Below are positions 37,172 to 45,880 of a stretch of 64,000 nt of DNA, piece by piece. Below the pieces are notes generated by a model. That model did no database searches, was not told where the DNA came from, and was given only the letters and a program-made list of their open reading frames with translations. Source of the DNA: Paenibacillus chitinolyticus NBRC 15660 (lineage in GTDB: Bacteria; Bacillota; Bacilli; Paenibacillales; NBRC-103111); NCBI RefSeq assembly GCF_000739915.1, contig NZ_BBJT01000004.1, forward strand, positions 186,001 to 250,000. Direction: 5' to 3'. The translations under genes were made by a program, and so were the position numbers. The stretch's first letter is position 1. Each line of letters starts with the position of its first letter.

Positions 37172-37371
37172 TATCCAAAATCGTTTTTATATTTGGATAA
37201 CTTTTGGAATCATTTTCGACGGAAATCAGGGTGATTCAACGGTTTTGTGAGACAGGCAGAACGTTATTTCTTTTAGAAAACGCTTACAAGAAACTTGTTG
37301 ACCCTAATTTACCAAATCGTTCTGAGGAATGCAACAACTTTTTGGCTAAAATGCATCCAAATTTTTTGGAT
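37172..37371. promoter_or_regulatory. control region of the second importer operon
   Basis: Two inverted repeats share the half-site TTTGGAT: TATCCAAA (37172-37179) with TTTGGATA (37192-37199), and ATCCAAA (37355-37361) with TTTGGAT (37365-37371). A cre-like site lies between them at 37273-37290 (minus strand CTTGTAAGCGTTTTCTAA, one or two mismatches to consensus). The first repeat is about 100 bases before the permease start. The arrangement suggests control by CcpA or the adjacent LacI protein plus a second regulator, possibly the YesN-like protein. Confidence 0.45.
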
Positions 37372-37385
37372 AAAAATGCGCAGTT

Positions 37386-37413
37386 AAAAAAGCCTGACAT
37401 CGTTCTGTCAGAC
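37386..37413 (-). terminator. terminator of the LacI regulator gene
   Basis: On the minus strand GTCTGACA and TGTCAGGC pair around a six-base loop and are followed by six T residues, 35 bases after the stop codon. It separates the regulator from the importer operon. Confidence 0.75.
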
Positions 37414-37447
37414 TCTTGCTTGTGCGTGCACCCTCTTTGCTCCCCGT

Positions 37448-38476
37448 CTAAGGCCGGATATCGTGAACCGACGATTCCCGGACGATCAGGGAGCACGGCA
37501 GCAAAATCCTCGGCGGGATCCGGTAGTCCTCCTCTACGTAGTCGCAGAGGAATTTGGCGGCCAGCTTGCCAATTTCCTGACGCGGCACGTCAATCGAGGT
37601 GAGCGGCGGACTCGTATACTGCGAAAACCCGATATTGTCCATGCCGACGAAGGCGATGTCCTCGGGGATGCGGCACTGCTGTTCGAGCGCCGCCCTCATC
37701 GCCGGAATCGCCAGCATATCGCTGGCGCAGAACATGGCGGTCGGCCAGTCCGCCCGGGGCAGCTCCTGCAGCATGCCGGTCACGAGCCGGTAGCTCAGGT
37801 CCACGTCCCAGTTCGTATTGACGACCCACTCTCGGCGGATCGGCAGGTTGCCCTGGAGCATCGCGAACTGGAATCCGATGAACCGTTCGTCATTCTCCAG
37901 CTTTCTGAAAAAAGCGGGGCCGCCCACATATCCGATCTTCGTATGCCCTTGATCAAGCAGATGCCCCACCGCCATCCGGGCGGCCGACACCCGGTCGCAG
38001 TCCACGATGGGCATTTTCAGGGAATCGTCGTTCAGGCTGACGCCGAGAATGGGAATGCCCTGTTTGTCCAGCAGCTCGTGAAGCTCCTTGTCGTACCAGC
38101 CCAGCGCGAGCACTCCCCGTGCCCCCGACTCCGTCAACATAGCCTGGAAACGTTCCGCGTCGTTCACTTCCTCGAAGGTCCGGACGATGGCGGCGGGCTG
38201 CCCCATCTCGGCCATCTTCCCGTGAAATCCCTGAAGCACCTCCGAGAAATACGGATGATTGCCCAGCAGCTTGCCGGGAATGACGCAGGCGATCTGGGTC
38301 CGGCTCGCGGCCGCGGCCGGGGTATCGTCCAGCGGATAACCGAGCTTCAAGGCGGCTTCCCTTATTTTCCGTTTCGTTTCTTCGCTCACCGGCCGGCTCG
38401 TATCGTTGCTGATCGCCCTGGACACGGTGGAGATGGAGACACCGATCACATCCGCAATATCTTTAAGCCTGGTCAA
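37448..38476 (-). CDS. LacI family regulator
   Basis: A 342-residue repressor with an N-terminal helix-turn-helix (RLKDIADVIGVSISTVSRAI, residues 3-22) and hinge, then a periplasmic-binding-protein-like effector domain. The start appears to be TTG (38476) after GGAGAG; no ATG fits. It lies directly upstream of the second importer operon on the same strand, and its effector is probably the imported sugar. Candidate operators resembling LacI/CcpA sites lie in front of that operon. Confidence 0.9.
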   Translation of the reverse strand: MTRLKDIADVIGVSISTVSRAISNDTSRPVSEETKRKIREAALKLGYPLDDTPAAAASRTQIACVIPGKLLGNHPYFSEVLQGFHGKMAEMGQPAAIVRTFEEVNDAERFQAMLTESGARGVLALGWYDKELHELLDKQGIPILGVSLNDDSLKMPIVDCDRVSAARMAVGHLLDQGHTKIGYVGGPAFFRKLENDERFIGFQFAMLQGNLPIRREWVVNTNWDVDLSYRLVTGMLQELPRADWPTAMFCASDMLAIPAMRAALEQQCRIPEDIAFVGMDNIGFSQYTSPPLTSIDVPRQEIGKLAAKFLCDYVEEDYRIPPRILLPCSLIVRESSVHDIRP

Positions 38477-38660
38477 AGACTCTCCGCTCCTTCCTGTTCC
38501 TTCTCATCCCTCCCATCTTATCACACACAAGCCTCCGGCAGGCAACCGTTATAGGCAATTGGGCCCAGACGATCAAACTGTCCCGCACGGCGTTTTCCGG
38601 AAAGCCCGATGATGGTATGATGGAGGGAAAGCGCAGAACGTTTACTACGGAGGTACACAG

Positions 38661-39215
38661 ATGGATAACATGGTAGAACGGGTGGCGGGCAATCTCAAAA
38701 AAATCCGCCGTTCGCGCGGGCTCAGCCTGGATAAGCTCGCGGAACTGACGGGCGTCAGCAAAACGATGCTGGCCCAGATCGAACGGGCGGAATCGAATCC
38801 CACCATCACGATTTTGTGGAAAATCGCCCACGGCCTGCATATCTCGGTTTCGGCCCTCATCGAGGATGAGAAGCCGTCGGTTACGCTGGTGAAGAAATCC
38901 GAGCTGTTTCCGATGTCGTCGGAAGAGGGAAAATATACGGCTTATCCGCTCTTTCCGTACGACGGAAGCTCCCGCTTCGAGATTTATTCCGTGGAGCTGC
39001 AGCCCGGCTGCGAATACGAATCCGACCCTCATCACGAGGGAGTGGAGGAATACGTGTCGGTCACCCGCGGCACCCTTGAGATGCAAATCGGCGAGCAGGT
39101 AATCGTCGCGGAAAACGGCGACGCTATCCGGTTTCACGCCGACCAGAGTCACATTTACCGGAACAGCACGGACGAAGTGGTTCATATTCAGAGCGTCATT
39201 TTGTATCCGTTCTAG
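38661..39215 (+). CDS. XRE family regulator with cupin domain
   Basis: A 184-residue protein: an XRE helix-turn-helix at about 8-62 (GLSLDKLAELTGVSKTMLAQIE) followed by a cupin barrel at about 105-180 with a DPHHEGVEEYV metal-like motif. Such regulators often sense amino acids, amines or phosphonates. It is read toward tdh-kbl and may control them, but a terminator at 39306-39342 lies between. GGAGG precedes the ATG. Confidence 0.9.
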   Translation: MDNMVERVAGNLKKIRRSRGLSLDKLAELTGVSKTMLAQIERAESNPTITILWKIAHGLHISVSALIEDEKPSVTLVKKSELFPMSSEEGKYTAYPLFPYDGSSRFEIYSVELQPGCEYESDPHHEGVEEYVSVTRGTLEMQIGEQVIVAENGDAIRFHADQSHIYRNSTDEVVHIQSVILYPF

Positions 39216-39305
39216 TCCGGTTTACGTTCTAGAGCGGCTTCGTACTAGTTCGGTTCCGTTCTATACCGGCTCCGTTCCAATCCGGTGTTTCCGGTTTTAT
39301 CCTTT

Positions 39306-39342
39306 CCCGTAGGAATCTTTTGGGTCCTGCGGGAATTTTTTT
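39306..39342 (+). terminator. rho-independent terminator after the XRE-cupin gene
   Basis: CCCGTAGGA (39306-39314) and TCCTGCGGG (39325-39333) form a nine-pair stem with one G-T pair, followed by a run of seven T. Confidence 0.8.
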
Positions 39343-39385
39343 ATTTACACGCTAATATAGTTTGGGTTACTATAGCAGCATTCAG

Positions 39386-39418
39386 GTACTTCATAACGCA
39401 CATAAGTACTTTATAACG
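39386..39418. promoter_or_regulatory. 20-bp-period direct repeat ahead of tdh
   Basis: GTACTTCATAACG (39386-39398) and GTACTTTATAACG (39406-39418) differ at one base and are offset by exactly 20 bases, about two helical turns. They end just before the AAGGAG ribosome site. This fits two copies of a regulator half-site or a cooperative operator. Confidence 0.4.
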
Positions 39419-39446
39419 ATCATTTCTCAAAAGGAGAATGCTGGTC

Positions 39447-40493
39447 ATGACCCAAACCATGGTTGGACTTGTCAAAGCGCACCGCAGAGCCGGAGCCGTT
39501 CTGATGGAGGTTCCCGTCCCCGAATGCGGGCCGGATGAAGTGCTGATCCGGGTGAAAGCGAGCTCGATCTGCGGCACGGATATGCATATTTATCAATGGG
39601 ACGACTGGGCCGAACAGCATGTCGTGACCCCTAATGTGTTCGGCCACGAATTTGCGGGCGTCGTGCATGAGGTGGGCTCGCAAGTGAGCCGCGTCCGCGT
39701 CGGGGATTATGTGTCCGCCGAGGGCCATATCGTCTGCGGGATGTGCAAACAATGCCGCTCGGGTAACGCCCACGTCTGCCCTCATACGCGAAGCTTCGGC
39801 ATTACCGCGCCGGGCTGCTTTGCCGACTATGCGGTGACCAAGGCGGTCAACATCATCCCGAACGACAAGTCGCTGCCCTTCGAGCTGGCCTGCCTGCAGG
39901 ACCCGCTGGGCAATGCGGTCCAGTCCGTGCTGTCGGGCGACATCGTGGGCAAGTCCGTCGTCGTCATGGGAGTAGGCCCGATCGGCCTCATGGCCGTCCA
40001 GGTAGCGAAGGCCGCGGGCGCAGGGAAAATCATCGCCGTCGACCTTAACGCGTACCGGCTGGATATGGCCCGGAAGCTGGGCGCCGACGCGACGATCCTG
40101 TCGTCTCCCGCGGTCTCGGCCCCGGATCTGATCCGGGAGATGACGGGCGGCGAAGGAGCCGAAGTCGGCCTCGAAATGTCCGGCAATGCCCGCGCCATCA
40201 ACGACCTGCTGGAAGCGATGTCACCCGGAGGCCGCGTCTCGCTGCTGGGTATTCCGGCTCATTCCGTGCCGATCGACCTGTCCCGGCATGTGATTTTTAA
40301 GGGCCTCCAGGTCCACGGGATAACCGGACGGCGCATGTATAACACCTGGCACCAGATCAAGGGGCTGCTGGACCAGAACCGCATCGATCTTCAGCCGCTC
40401 GTCCAGCATACGTTTACACTCGACCGATACGAGGAAGCTTTTGACTTGATGGCTTCGGGCCAATGCGCCAAAGTCGTCTTTACTCATATTTAG
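39447..40493 (+). CDS. tdh: L-threonine 3-dehydrogenase
   Basis: A zinc-dependent medium-chain dehydrogenase (348 residues from ATG 39447) that oxidises L-threonine to 2-amino-3-oxobutanoate with NAD. Visible are the catalytic zinc ligands (CGTDMHIYQWDDW and GHEFAG), the structural-zinc cysteines in CGMCKQCRSGNAHVC, and a Rossmann GVGPIG. The IYQWDDWAE segment is characteristic of Tdh rather than sorbitol dehydrogenase. ATG 39447 is ten bases after AAGGAG; an upstream ATG is only one base away. The gene for the next enzyme, kbl, follows after 18 bases. Confidence 0.94.
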   Translation: MTQTMVGLVKAHRRAGAVLMEVPVPECGPDEVLIRVKASSICGTDMHIYQWDDWAEQHVVTPNVFGHEFAGVVHEVGSQVSRVRVGDYVSAEGHIVCGMCKQCRSGNAHVCPHTRSFGITAPGCFADYAVTKAVNIIPNDKSLPFELACLQDPLGNAVQSVLSGDIVGKSVVVMGVGPIGLMAVQVAKAAGAGKIIAVDLNAYRLDMARKLGADATILSSPAVSAPDLIREMTGGEGAEVGLEMSGNARAINDLLEAMSPGGRVSLLGIPAHSVPIDLSRHVIFKGLQVHGITGRRMYNTWHQIKGLLDQNRIDLQPLVQHTFTLDRYEEAFDLMASGQCAKVVFTHI

Positions 40494-40511
40494 AAAACGG
40501 AGGATGAACAT

Positions 40512-41690
40512 ATGAGCGGATTGGATTATTTGGCGGAAGAACTGGAGCAGCTCAAACGGGAAGGCCGGTACCGGCTGCCCGCCGTATGGGAAAGCGGCTC
40601 GGATGTCTGGATGGAACTGAACGGCCGGCGGGTGCTTCAGCTTTCCTCGAACAACTATCTCGGATTTGCCAATCATCCCGACCTCAAGCGGGCCGCCGCG
40701 GATGCCGTATACCGATATGGCGCCGGCAGCGGTTCCGTACGGACGATAGCCGGAACGCTGAAGATTCACGACGAGCTGGAACGGGAGCTTGCCGCTTTCA
40801 AAGGAACAGAAGCCGCACTCGTCTTCCAGTCCGGTTTTACGACGAACCTCGGCGTGTTCTCCACACTGCTGCAGGACGGCGATGTCGTGATCAGCGACGA
40901 GCTTAACCATGCGAGCATTATCGACGGTATCCGGCTGTCCAAAGCGGCGCGCAAAATCTACCGGCACAAGGACATGAACGCGCTGGAAGACGTTCTCCGC
41001 GCCAGCGGCCAGTACCGGAAGCGCTTTATCGTGACCGACGGCGTGTTCAGCATGGACGGGGACATCGCGCCCCTGCCGGCCATCGTCGAGCTGGCCGAAC
41101 GCTACGACGCCATCGTCTGCGTCGACGATGCCCATGCCAGCGGCGTACTCGGCCGCAACGGCAAAGGCTCCACCGACCACTTCAACCTGCACGGACGGGT
41201 GCATATCCAGATCGGCACCCTGTCCAAAGCGATCGGCGTGGTCGGCGGTTACGCGGCCGGAAGCCAGGCGCTGAAGGAAGTGCTGATTCACAAGGCGAGG
41301 CCGTTTCTGTTCAGCACGTCCCATCCGCCTTCCGTTGCGGCAAGCTGTCTGGAGGCCATCCGCGTTCTCCGCAGCAGCTCGGAGCTGGTGGAACGGATGT
41401 GGTCTCATGCCCACGGTTTCCGCAAGGCGCTGATTCAAGCCGGCTTCGATACCGGAGCCAGCGAGACGCCCATCATCCCCATTATTATCGGGGACGCCGC
41501 GGCCACCATGCATTTCTCCAGCCGCCTGCTCGAGGAAGGCGTCTTCGCCCAGGGAATCGTTTTCCCGACCGTTGCCGCCGACAAAGGCCGCATCCGGCTG
41601 ATCATTACGGCCGCCCACTCGCAGGACGATTTGGACTTTGCCCTGGAGGCGCTCAAAAAAGTAGGGCGCGAAACCGGTCTTATTTCATAA
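40512..41690 (+). CDS. kbl: glycine C-acetyltransferase (2-amino-3-ketobutyrate CoA ligase)
   Basis: A 392-residue alpha-oxoamine synthase. The PLP lysine lies in GTLSKAIGVVGGY near residue 240, and SNNYLGFANHP, DDAHASGVLG and HPPSVAAS are family motifs. It cleaves 2-amino-3-oxobutanoate with CoA to glycine and acetyl-CoA, completing threonine breakdown begun by Tdh. GGAGG precedes the ATG. A strong terminator follows. Confidence 0.94.
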   Translation: MSGLDYLAEELEQLKREGRYRLPAVWESGSDVWMELNGRRVLQLSSNNYLGFANHPDLKRAAADAVYRYGAGSGSVRTIAGTLKIHDELERELAAFKGTEAALVFQSGFTTNLGVFSTLLQDGDVVISDELNHASIIDGIRLSKAARKIYRHKDMNALEDVLRASGQYRKRFIVTDGVFSMDGDIAPLPAIVELAERYDAIVCVDDAHASGVLGRNGKGSTDHFNLHGRVHIQIGTLSKAIGVVGGYAAGSQALKEVLIHKARPFLFSTSHPPSVAASCLEAIRVLRSSSELVERMWSHAHGFRKALIQAGFDTGASETPIIPIIIGDAAATMHFSSRLLEEGVFAQGIVFPTVAADKGRIRLIITAAHSQDDLDFALEALKKVGRETGLIS

Positions 41691-41692
41691 GC

Positions 41693-41740
41693 AAAAACCT
41701 GCCCCGGCTGTTTGGCAATAGGCCGCGGGGCAGGTTTTTT
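41693..41740. terminator. terminator after tdh-kbl
   Basis: AAAAACCTGCCCCG (41693-41706) pairs with CGGGGCAGGTTTTT (41726-41739) and a T run follows. The A-rich left arm also permits action on the minus strand. Confidence 0.85.
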
Positions 41741-41749
41741 ATGTTAGGG

Positions 41750-42088
41750 CAGAAGGTAACAGCAACAACTATCAAAAACAAAATATAAACCCTACTTTTT
41801 TAATTTCCGCACCCAAAATATTTGTTACTATTTAGGTCATCTATAGTGCAATAGAACTACCTAAAACAGTTAAAAATTAGCCAACATCTTCCTAGGGGCG
41901 ACAAAAAGGTGATTTCATAACCGGCTTGGTATTTGTAATTAATATTAAGCGGACGGGCAGAAGAACTTGAATGAAACCTGGCATTGTGTGTACTTTGCCA
42001 TTGGCAAATAATTTATAACAAAAAAGCTTGGGTTTACATACAATAACCCCATGACAATTGACTATAACAATTAAGTGGAGGATGTTTT
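41750..42088. other. A/T-rich upstream region of the Ig-like gene
   Basis: No gene is seen. The stretch is markedly A/T-rich compared with its neighbours and contains a perfect 15-base palindrome TTTGCCATTGGCAAA (41994-42008) and GGAGG (42077-42081) ahead of the ATG at 42089. The palindrome may be an operator. Confidence 0.4.
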
Positions 42089-42541
42089 ATGACTAACGAA
42101 CTCATGCCCCAATATGCTTATGCCGGCGAACCTTATTGGGGGTTATCGACGGTTACGGCGGATCGGCAGCCACATCCAGTTTTAGTTGAGGCAAGACTAA
42201 CTGCCCCAAATCAAATTTTAATGACATATGACCAACGATCTGATTTAGCGTCAGCAACCAATGTTTCGAATTACTGGATTAGAAGTAATATGGGTCCTGC
42301 GGGTATCGCAAGCGTGGGCATGAATGAAGCATTAACGGCAGCCAATGCAATACGTCCTGATATGGCGATGATTACACCTGCAGACAATTCTAGAATGAGA
42401 TTTCTCATGACATTCACGGTTAATGCTATGCGTGGAGTCATGTATACCGTGCTCCCTTGTTTTGTTAATTTAGAGGGAATGACAAGCTTCAGAGGAGAAA
42501 ACTGGGGTCCACTTAGCAGAAACATGTTTATTGGCATGTAA
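42089..42541 (+). CDS. small Ig-like (Big_5/SbsA-type) protein of unknown function
   Basis: A 150-residue protein not recognised beyond a fold hint. The segment near 36-68 (LTAPNQILMTYD, then ASATNVSNYWI) matches the pattern of SbsA/Big_5 Ig-like domains, where a strand with 'I.(L/V)TFs..vd' is followed by ASA.N..NY. There is no signal peptide and no membrane segment. It has only one cysteine. Its codons are A/T-richer than those around it and it is flanked by terminators and palindromes, so it is an isolated, possibly acquired gene. Inferred role: surface or spore-coat component. Confidence 0.6.
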   Translation: MTNELMPQYAYAGEPYWGLSTVTADRQPHPVLVEARLTAPNQILMTYDQRSDLASATNVSNYWIRSNMGPAGIASVGMNEALTAANAIRPDMAMITPADNSRMRFLMTFTVNAMRGVMYTVLPCFVNLEGMTSFRGENWGPLSRNMFIGM

Positions 42542-42905
42542 ACAACATATTAAACTATCGCTTATGTCAATAAACTGTGTTGAGCTATCCGATACGATAA
42601 CTCAACACAGTCTATTCAAAGGGGCGCGGCTTTACTTTGGTCATAAATCAAAGTTTACTAATACAACTATTTTTTTATTGAGGCTGTGTTAATTTCTAAT
42701 ATTGATATTTGACCATAAGAAAACCGCCTTGGTGAAAAGGCGGTTTATTGAGCTATCGTTCTCCTTTAGCTTAATAAATATGTGAACTAAATATTAATTT
42801 CTCCCTTACCTTTATGAAGATTGAAAAAAATCCGATATTGTACCATTCTCCAGGCCCACGAGTCGACGCCGAGTTAACTATTTTTTTTAGAAGCATCCGC
42901 TTCCT
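42542..42905. other. A/T-rich intergenic region with two inverted repeats
   Basis: ACTGTGTTGAG (42574-42584) pairs with CTCAACACAGT (42601-42611), and AAACCGCCTT (42721-42730) pairs with AAGGCGGTTT (42737-42746). They are probable terminators for the Ig-like gene and, on the other strand, the WYL regulator. No gene was seen between. Confidence 0.55.
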
Positions 42906-43856
42906 TCATTTGTATAGCTCCACCCATTGGTGCAGCTGCTGCTTGAGCTTCTCCCGCACGGCCTTAGGCTCCAAAATTTCCGCCGCCGGACCGTACTGCA
43001 TCACCCAATTGAGAAACTCGCGCTCATTGTTGACCGTCACCTCGAAAATGAGGCTCCCGTCCTTGCGGTCGCGCATACGGGGATGAACGAACAGTTCCTC
43101 TTCCTTGACGTACCGCGCAATTTCGGCGTTGAACTTCACCTTGAAGGTCATGTTTTTGTTCCCGCGCTCGATGGACCAGGTGTTTTTAAGATACTGACGG
43201 ATGTTAAAATCCCCTTTTTCAAACGTCTGCCCGGTCACCTCCACCTGCTGAAAACGGCTCATCCGGAACGTGCGGACCTCCCGCTTCAAATGACAGTAGC
43301 CGATGAGATAAAATCGCTGCTCACGTGGAACGAGATAATACGGATCAATGTTCCTCTCCGCCGTTTTGTTGCGGGACATCGTATGATAAACGGTAGAAAT
43401 GGTTTTCTGGTCCAGAACGGCCCGGATAATCGGTTCCAAAAAATTCGGATGCTCCTGCCGGTAAGCGGGCGCTCCCATCTGGATAATGTCCGTAATATTT
43501 TGCACAATGTCGCGATGGTGGCTCTTTTCTTTCCCGTGAGTGGCCATTACTTTATGATAAGCCTGGTCAAACCCAGGCGGCAGCTCTTCCGTATTGAGGA
43601 CCGAAGGAAGCATCGAAAAAACGAGCGCCTCCTGCTCCGTAAAGTTTAACGGGTACAAGAAAAACTTCCCCATAAACCGGTACCCGGTCCCCCTGCCCTC
43701 GTTGGTGATCGGCGCTATCAGGCTCAATGTAGCGAGATCCCGGTAAACCGTTCGGGGATTAATTCCGCATTTACGGGCGATGTCCGAAGCCGAGATTCCG
43801 GGATTGGCTTGAATGGCCAGAATAATATGAAACAATCGGATGACTTTGTCCATCAT
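42906..43856 (-). CDS. WYL-domain regulator (YafY type)
   Basis: A 316-residue protein with an N-terminal HTH_11 helix-turn-helix (about residues 5-60, SASDIARKCGINPRTVYRDL) and a WYL ligand-binding domain (about 140-220, RFYLIGYCHLKREVRTFRMSR). WYL proteins bind nucleotides or nucleic acid and often act as stress or defence regulators. It stands alone beside the acidic repeat protein gene, transcribed in the same direction. No target can be named. Confidence 0.88.
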   Translation of the reverse strand: MMDKVIRLFHIILAIQANPGISASDIARKCGINPRTVYRDLATLSLIAPITNEGRGTGYRFMGKFFLYPLNFTEQEALVFSMLPSVLNTEELPPGFDQAYHKVMATHGKEKSHHRDIVQNITDIIQMGAPAYRQEHPNFLEPIIRAVLDQKTISTVYHTMSRNKTAERNIDPYYLVPREQRFYLIGYCHLKREVRTFRMSRFQQVEVTGQTFEKGDFNIRQYLKNTWSIERGNKNMTFKVKFNAEIARYVKEEELFVHPRMRDRKDGSLIFEVTVNNEREFLNWVMQYGPAAEILEPKAVREKLKQQLHQWVELYK

Positions 43857-43923
43857 AAGGGTCTTGTGTCACTCCATTCCTTTAGGTCTATGTGCCTATA
43901 GAAATGAATTCGACAACGGCCCC

Positions 43924-44325
43924 TTAACTTCCTACTCCTTCCATAAAAAAGGAAAACCGGAAACGGCTCCGGGAGGGCAGCCCCTCGTTATCGGACAAAG
44001 CCGAAAAATCCCTTTGACCATGCTCCTGTCGCTGCTCCATTCCTTGCTCCCAGCCTTCCTCCAGCCCTTGCTCTAGCCCTTGCTCTAGCCCTTGCTCCCG
44101 GCCTTCCTCGAGCCCTAACTTTAGCCATTCCTCCTTTCCCGACTCCTTTTCTTTTTGCTTGTCCGCGTCCTTCTTGTCCTCGTCTTCTTCGTCCTTCTCT
44201 CCGTCTCCCTGCTCGTCTTCCGCTTCCCGCGCCCCCGGTTTCATACCTCCGTTCTTCTTCACGACATTCTCTATGTAGTCCTTTCTCAGCCCTAATTCTT
44301 CGCAAATGACACCGACATCCAGCAT
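43924..44325 (-). CDS. acidic Glu/Gly repeat protein of unknown function
   Basis: From ATG 44325 (GGGGAG seven bases upstream) a 133-residue protein is read. The first 27 residues look ordinary, then a highly charged Asp/Glu/Lys stretch (about 35-72) and a run of heptad-like EQGLEQGLEEG units (about 80-105) follow. Similar EQGLEQG tails end several families of PD-(D/E)XK transposase-like proteins, but no nuclease core is present here. Mildly low-complexity DNA makes the coding status uncertain. Could also be a longer frame starting at 44520. Confidence 0.45.
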   Translation of the reverse strand: MLDVGVICEELGLRKDYIENVVKKNGGMKPGAREAEDEQGDGEKDEEDEDKKDADKQKEKESGKEEWLKLGLEEGREQGLEQGLEQGLEEGWEQGMEQRQEHGQRDFSALSDNEGLPSRSRFRFSFFMEGVGS

Positions 44326-44472
44326 AAGTTTTCTCCCCGTGCCCATCTCTCCGCACAATCCCCTTCCCCAAATCATGATATCAATTCCATTATTTAGGTT
44401 ATCACTTCGACGCGACACCTGTTTGTCTCGAATGGGTGTTTGCTTTTTTTTACTTTTGCCCAACAAAAATAA

Positions 44473-44506
44473 ACCCGTCCGACAGAACAAAGTCTGTCGA
44501 ACGGGT
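44473..44506 (-). terminator. terminator of the M20/importer operon
   Basis: On the minus strand ACCCGTTCGACAGA pairs with TCTGTCGGACGGGT (44473-44486 with 44493-44506) with one mismatched or wobble position, followed by TTATTTTTG. It lies 79 bases after the peptidase gene. Confidence 0.8.
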
Positions 44507-44584
44507 TGTATGCATACCAAACCGTGCGGAACCGGCTGGGTGACTCCCCAGCCTGCGGCAGGGCAGCCTACCCCTCACGCCCGC

Positions 44585-45742
44585 TTACCGTCTCTCCCCC
44601 GCCGCGACCGTCTCGATCAGCCGCGCGAGCAGAGCCGTACGCGGCGCGATTTCGTCCAGCCGCACATACTCGTCCGGCGAGTGCGCGAAATCTCCCCGCG
44701 CGCCGAGGCCGTCCAGCGTCGGGACCCCGCACGCGGCGGTGAAGTTCCCGTCGCTGACGCCGCCGGTCGCCGTCTCGCCGAGCTCGAAGCCCAGCTCGTC
44801 CGCGGCGATTCTCCGCGCGATGCCGTACAGCCGCGCGATCGCGTCCGTGCGCTCCATCGGCGGGCGCATCATGCCGCCCTCGATGCGGAGCCGGGCTCCC
44901 GGCAGGTGCGGCCGGATGCCCGCGATCAGCGCGTGCACCCGCTCGGCCTCGGCCGACGTCTTCACACGCACGTCAATCTCGGCTTCGGCGCGGTCCGCGA
45001 CCACGTTCGTGCCGATGCCTCCGTGCACGATGCCGACGTTCACCGTCGTGCCGATGCCGTAATCGGTGAGGCCGTGCAGATGCTGGATCTGGTGCGCCAG
45101 CTCCTCGATGGCCGAGACGCCCTTGGAAGGGTCCACGCCCGCATGGGCGGCGATCCCTTCCACGAGGAGCTTGTAGCGGCCGCTTCCTTTGCGGCCGGTT
45201 TTGAGCGCGCCCTCCGGCTCCATCGGAGGCTCCAGCACGAAGACCGCCTCGCAGCCCCGGGCGGTCTGCTCGATAAGCCCGCGCGAGCTGGGGCTGGAAA
45301 TCTCTTCGTCGCTGTTGATCAGCAGCACGACGGTAACATCTTCCGCGGTACCGCGTCCCTCGTCACCGAGCAGCTTCAGCGCGAACATCGCCTGAAGCAG
45401 CCCCAGCTTCATGTCGTACACGCCGGGTCCCAAGGCTCTGCCATCGCGGACGCCGTAGGGCCTCCGCGACGCTTCGCCTTCGGGCCATACGGTATCGTAA
45501 TGGCCCAGCAGCAAAATGCGCCGGCTGCCGGTTCCCCACTCGCAAAGCAGCCGGTCGCCCGAGACCTCATGGGGAAGGCGCGTTACCGTGCCCCCGGTCA
45601 AACGCCGGAACTGGATCTCGTACCAGTCCGCCATCCGGTCGCAGAGCGCCTTGTGCCGCGAAGGCGAGTCCATATTTACGCTTTCTTCCAAGAGCCGGAG
45701 CAGCTCCGGCATATAGTTTTCCACAAGAGTTACGTCTGACAT
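44585..45742 (-). CDS. M20 family metallopeptidase (carboxypeptidase G2-like)
   Basis: About 385 residues from ATG 45742 (AAGAAAGG upstream). The metal site is complete: His81 and Asp83 in GHYDTVWP, Asp110 in GPGVYDMK, Glu146-Glu147 in NSDEEISS, and a late His in the DFAHSPDEYV segment. The GHYDTVWP and GPGVYDMK signatures are those of carboxypeptidase G2-like enzymes that remove Glu or other acyl-amino groups from amides. It is the last gene of the PotABCD-type importer operon (139 bases after the permease), so the imported solute is probably its substrate, for example an N-acylated amino acid or dipeptide. Confidence 0.88.
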   Translation of the reverse strand: MSDVTLVENYMPELLRLLEESVNMDSPSRHKALCDRMADWYEIQFRRLTGGTVTRLPHEVSGDRLLCEWGTGSRRILLLGHYDTVWPEGEASRRPYGVRDGRALGPGVYDMKLGLLQAMFALKLLGDEGRGTAEDVTVVLLINSDEEISSPSSRGLIEQTARGCEAVFVLEPPMEPEGALKTGRKGSGRYKLLVEGIAAHAGVDPSKGVSAIEELAHQIQHLHGLTDYGIGTTVNVGIVHGGIGTNVVADRAEAEIDVRVKTSAEAERVHALIAGIRPHLPGARLRIEGGMMRPPMERTDAIARLYGIARRIAADELGFELGETATGGVSDGNFTAACGVPTLDGLGARGDFAHSPDEYVRLDEIAPRTALLARLIETVAAGERR

Positions 45743-45880
45743 ACGAAATAAACCTTTCTTTGCGCAAAATAAACGGGTACGTCCGTACGAACGCGCTGCG
45801 GAAGAAACGGACGGCATGCAACCCGCATGCCGCCCCTCTTTTTTATAGAGTGAATCCGAACTTGCCTGAATAAAGAAATC

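Noticed and set aside
37273-37290. Reading the cre-like site as a promoter box
   Set aside because: It has no -10/-35 spacing; better explained as an operator.
37204-37602. Plus-strand open frame in the control region of the second importer
   Set aside because: It overlaps the LacI gene on the other strand and a terminator, and reads as low-quality protein.
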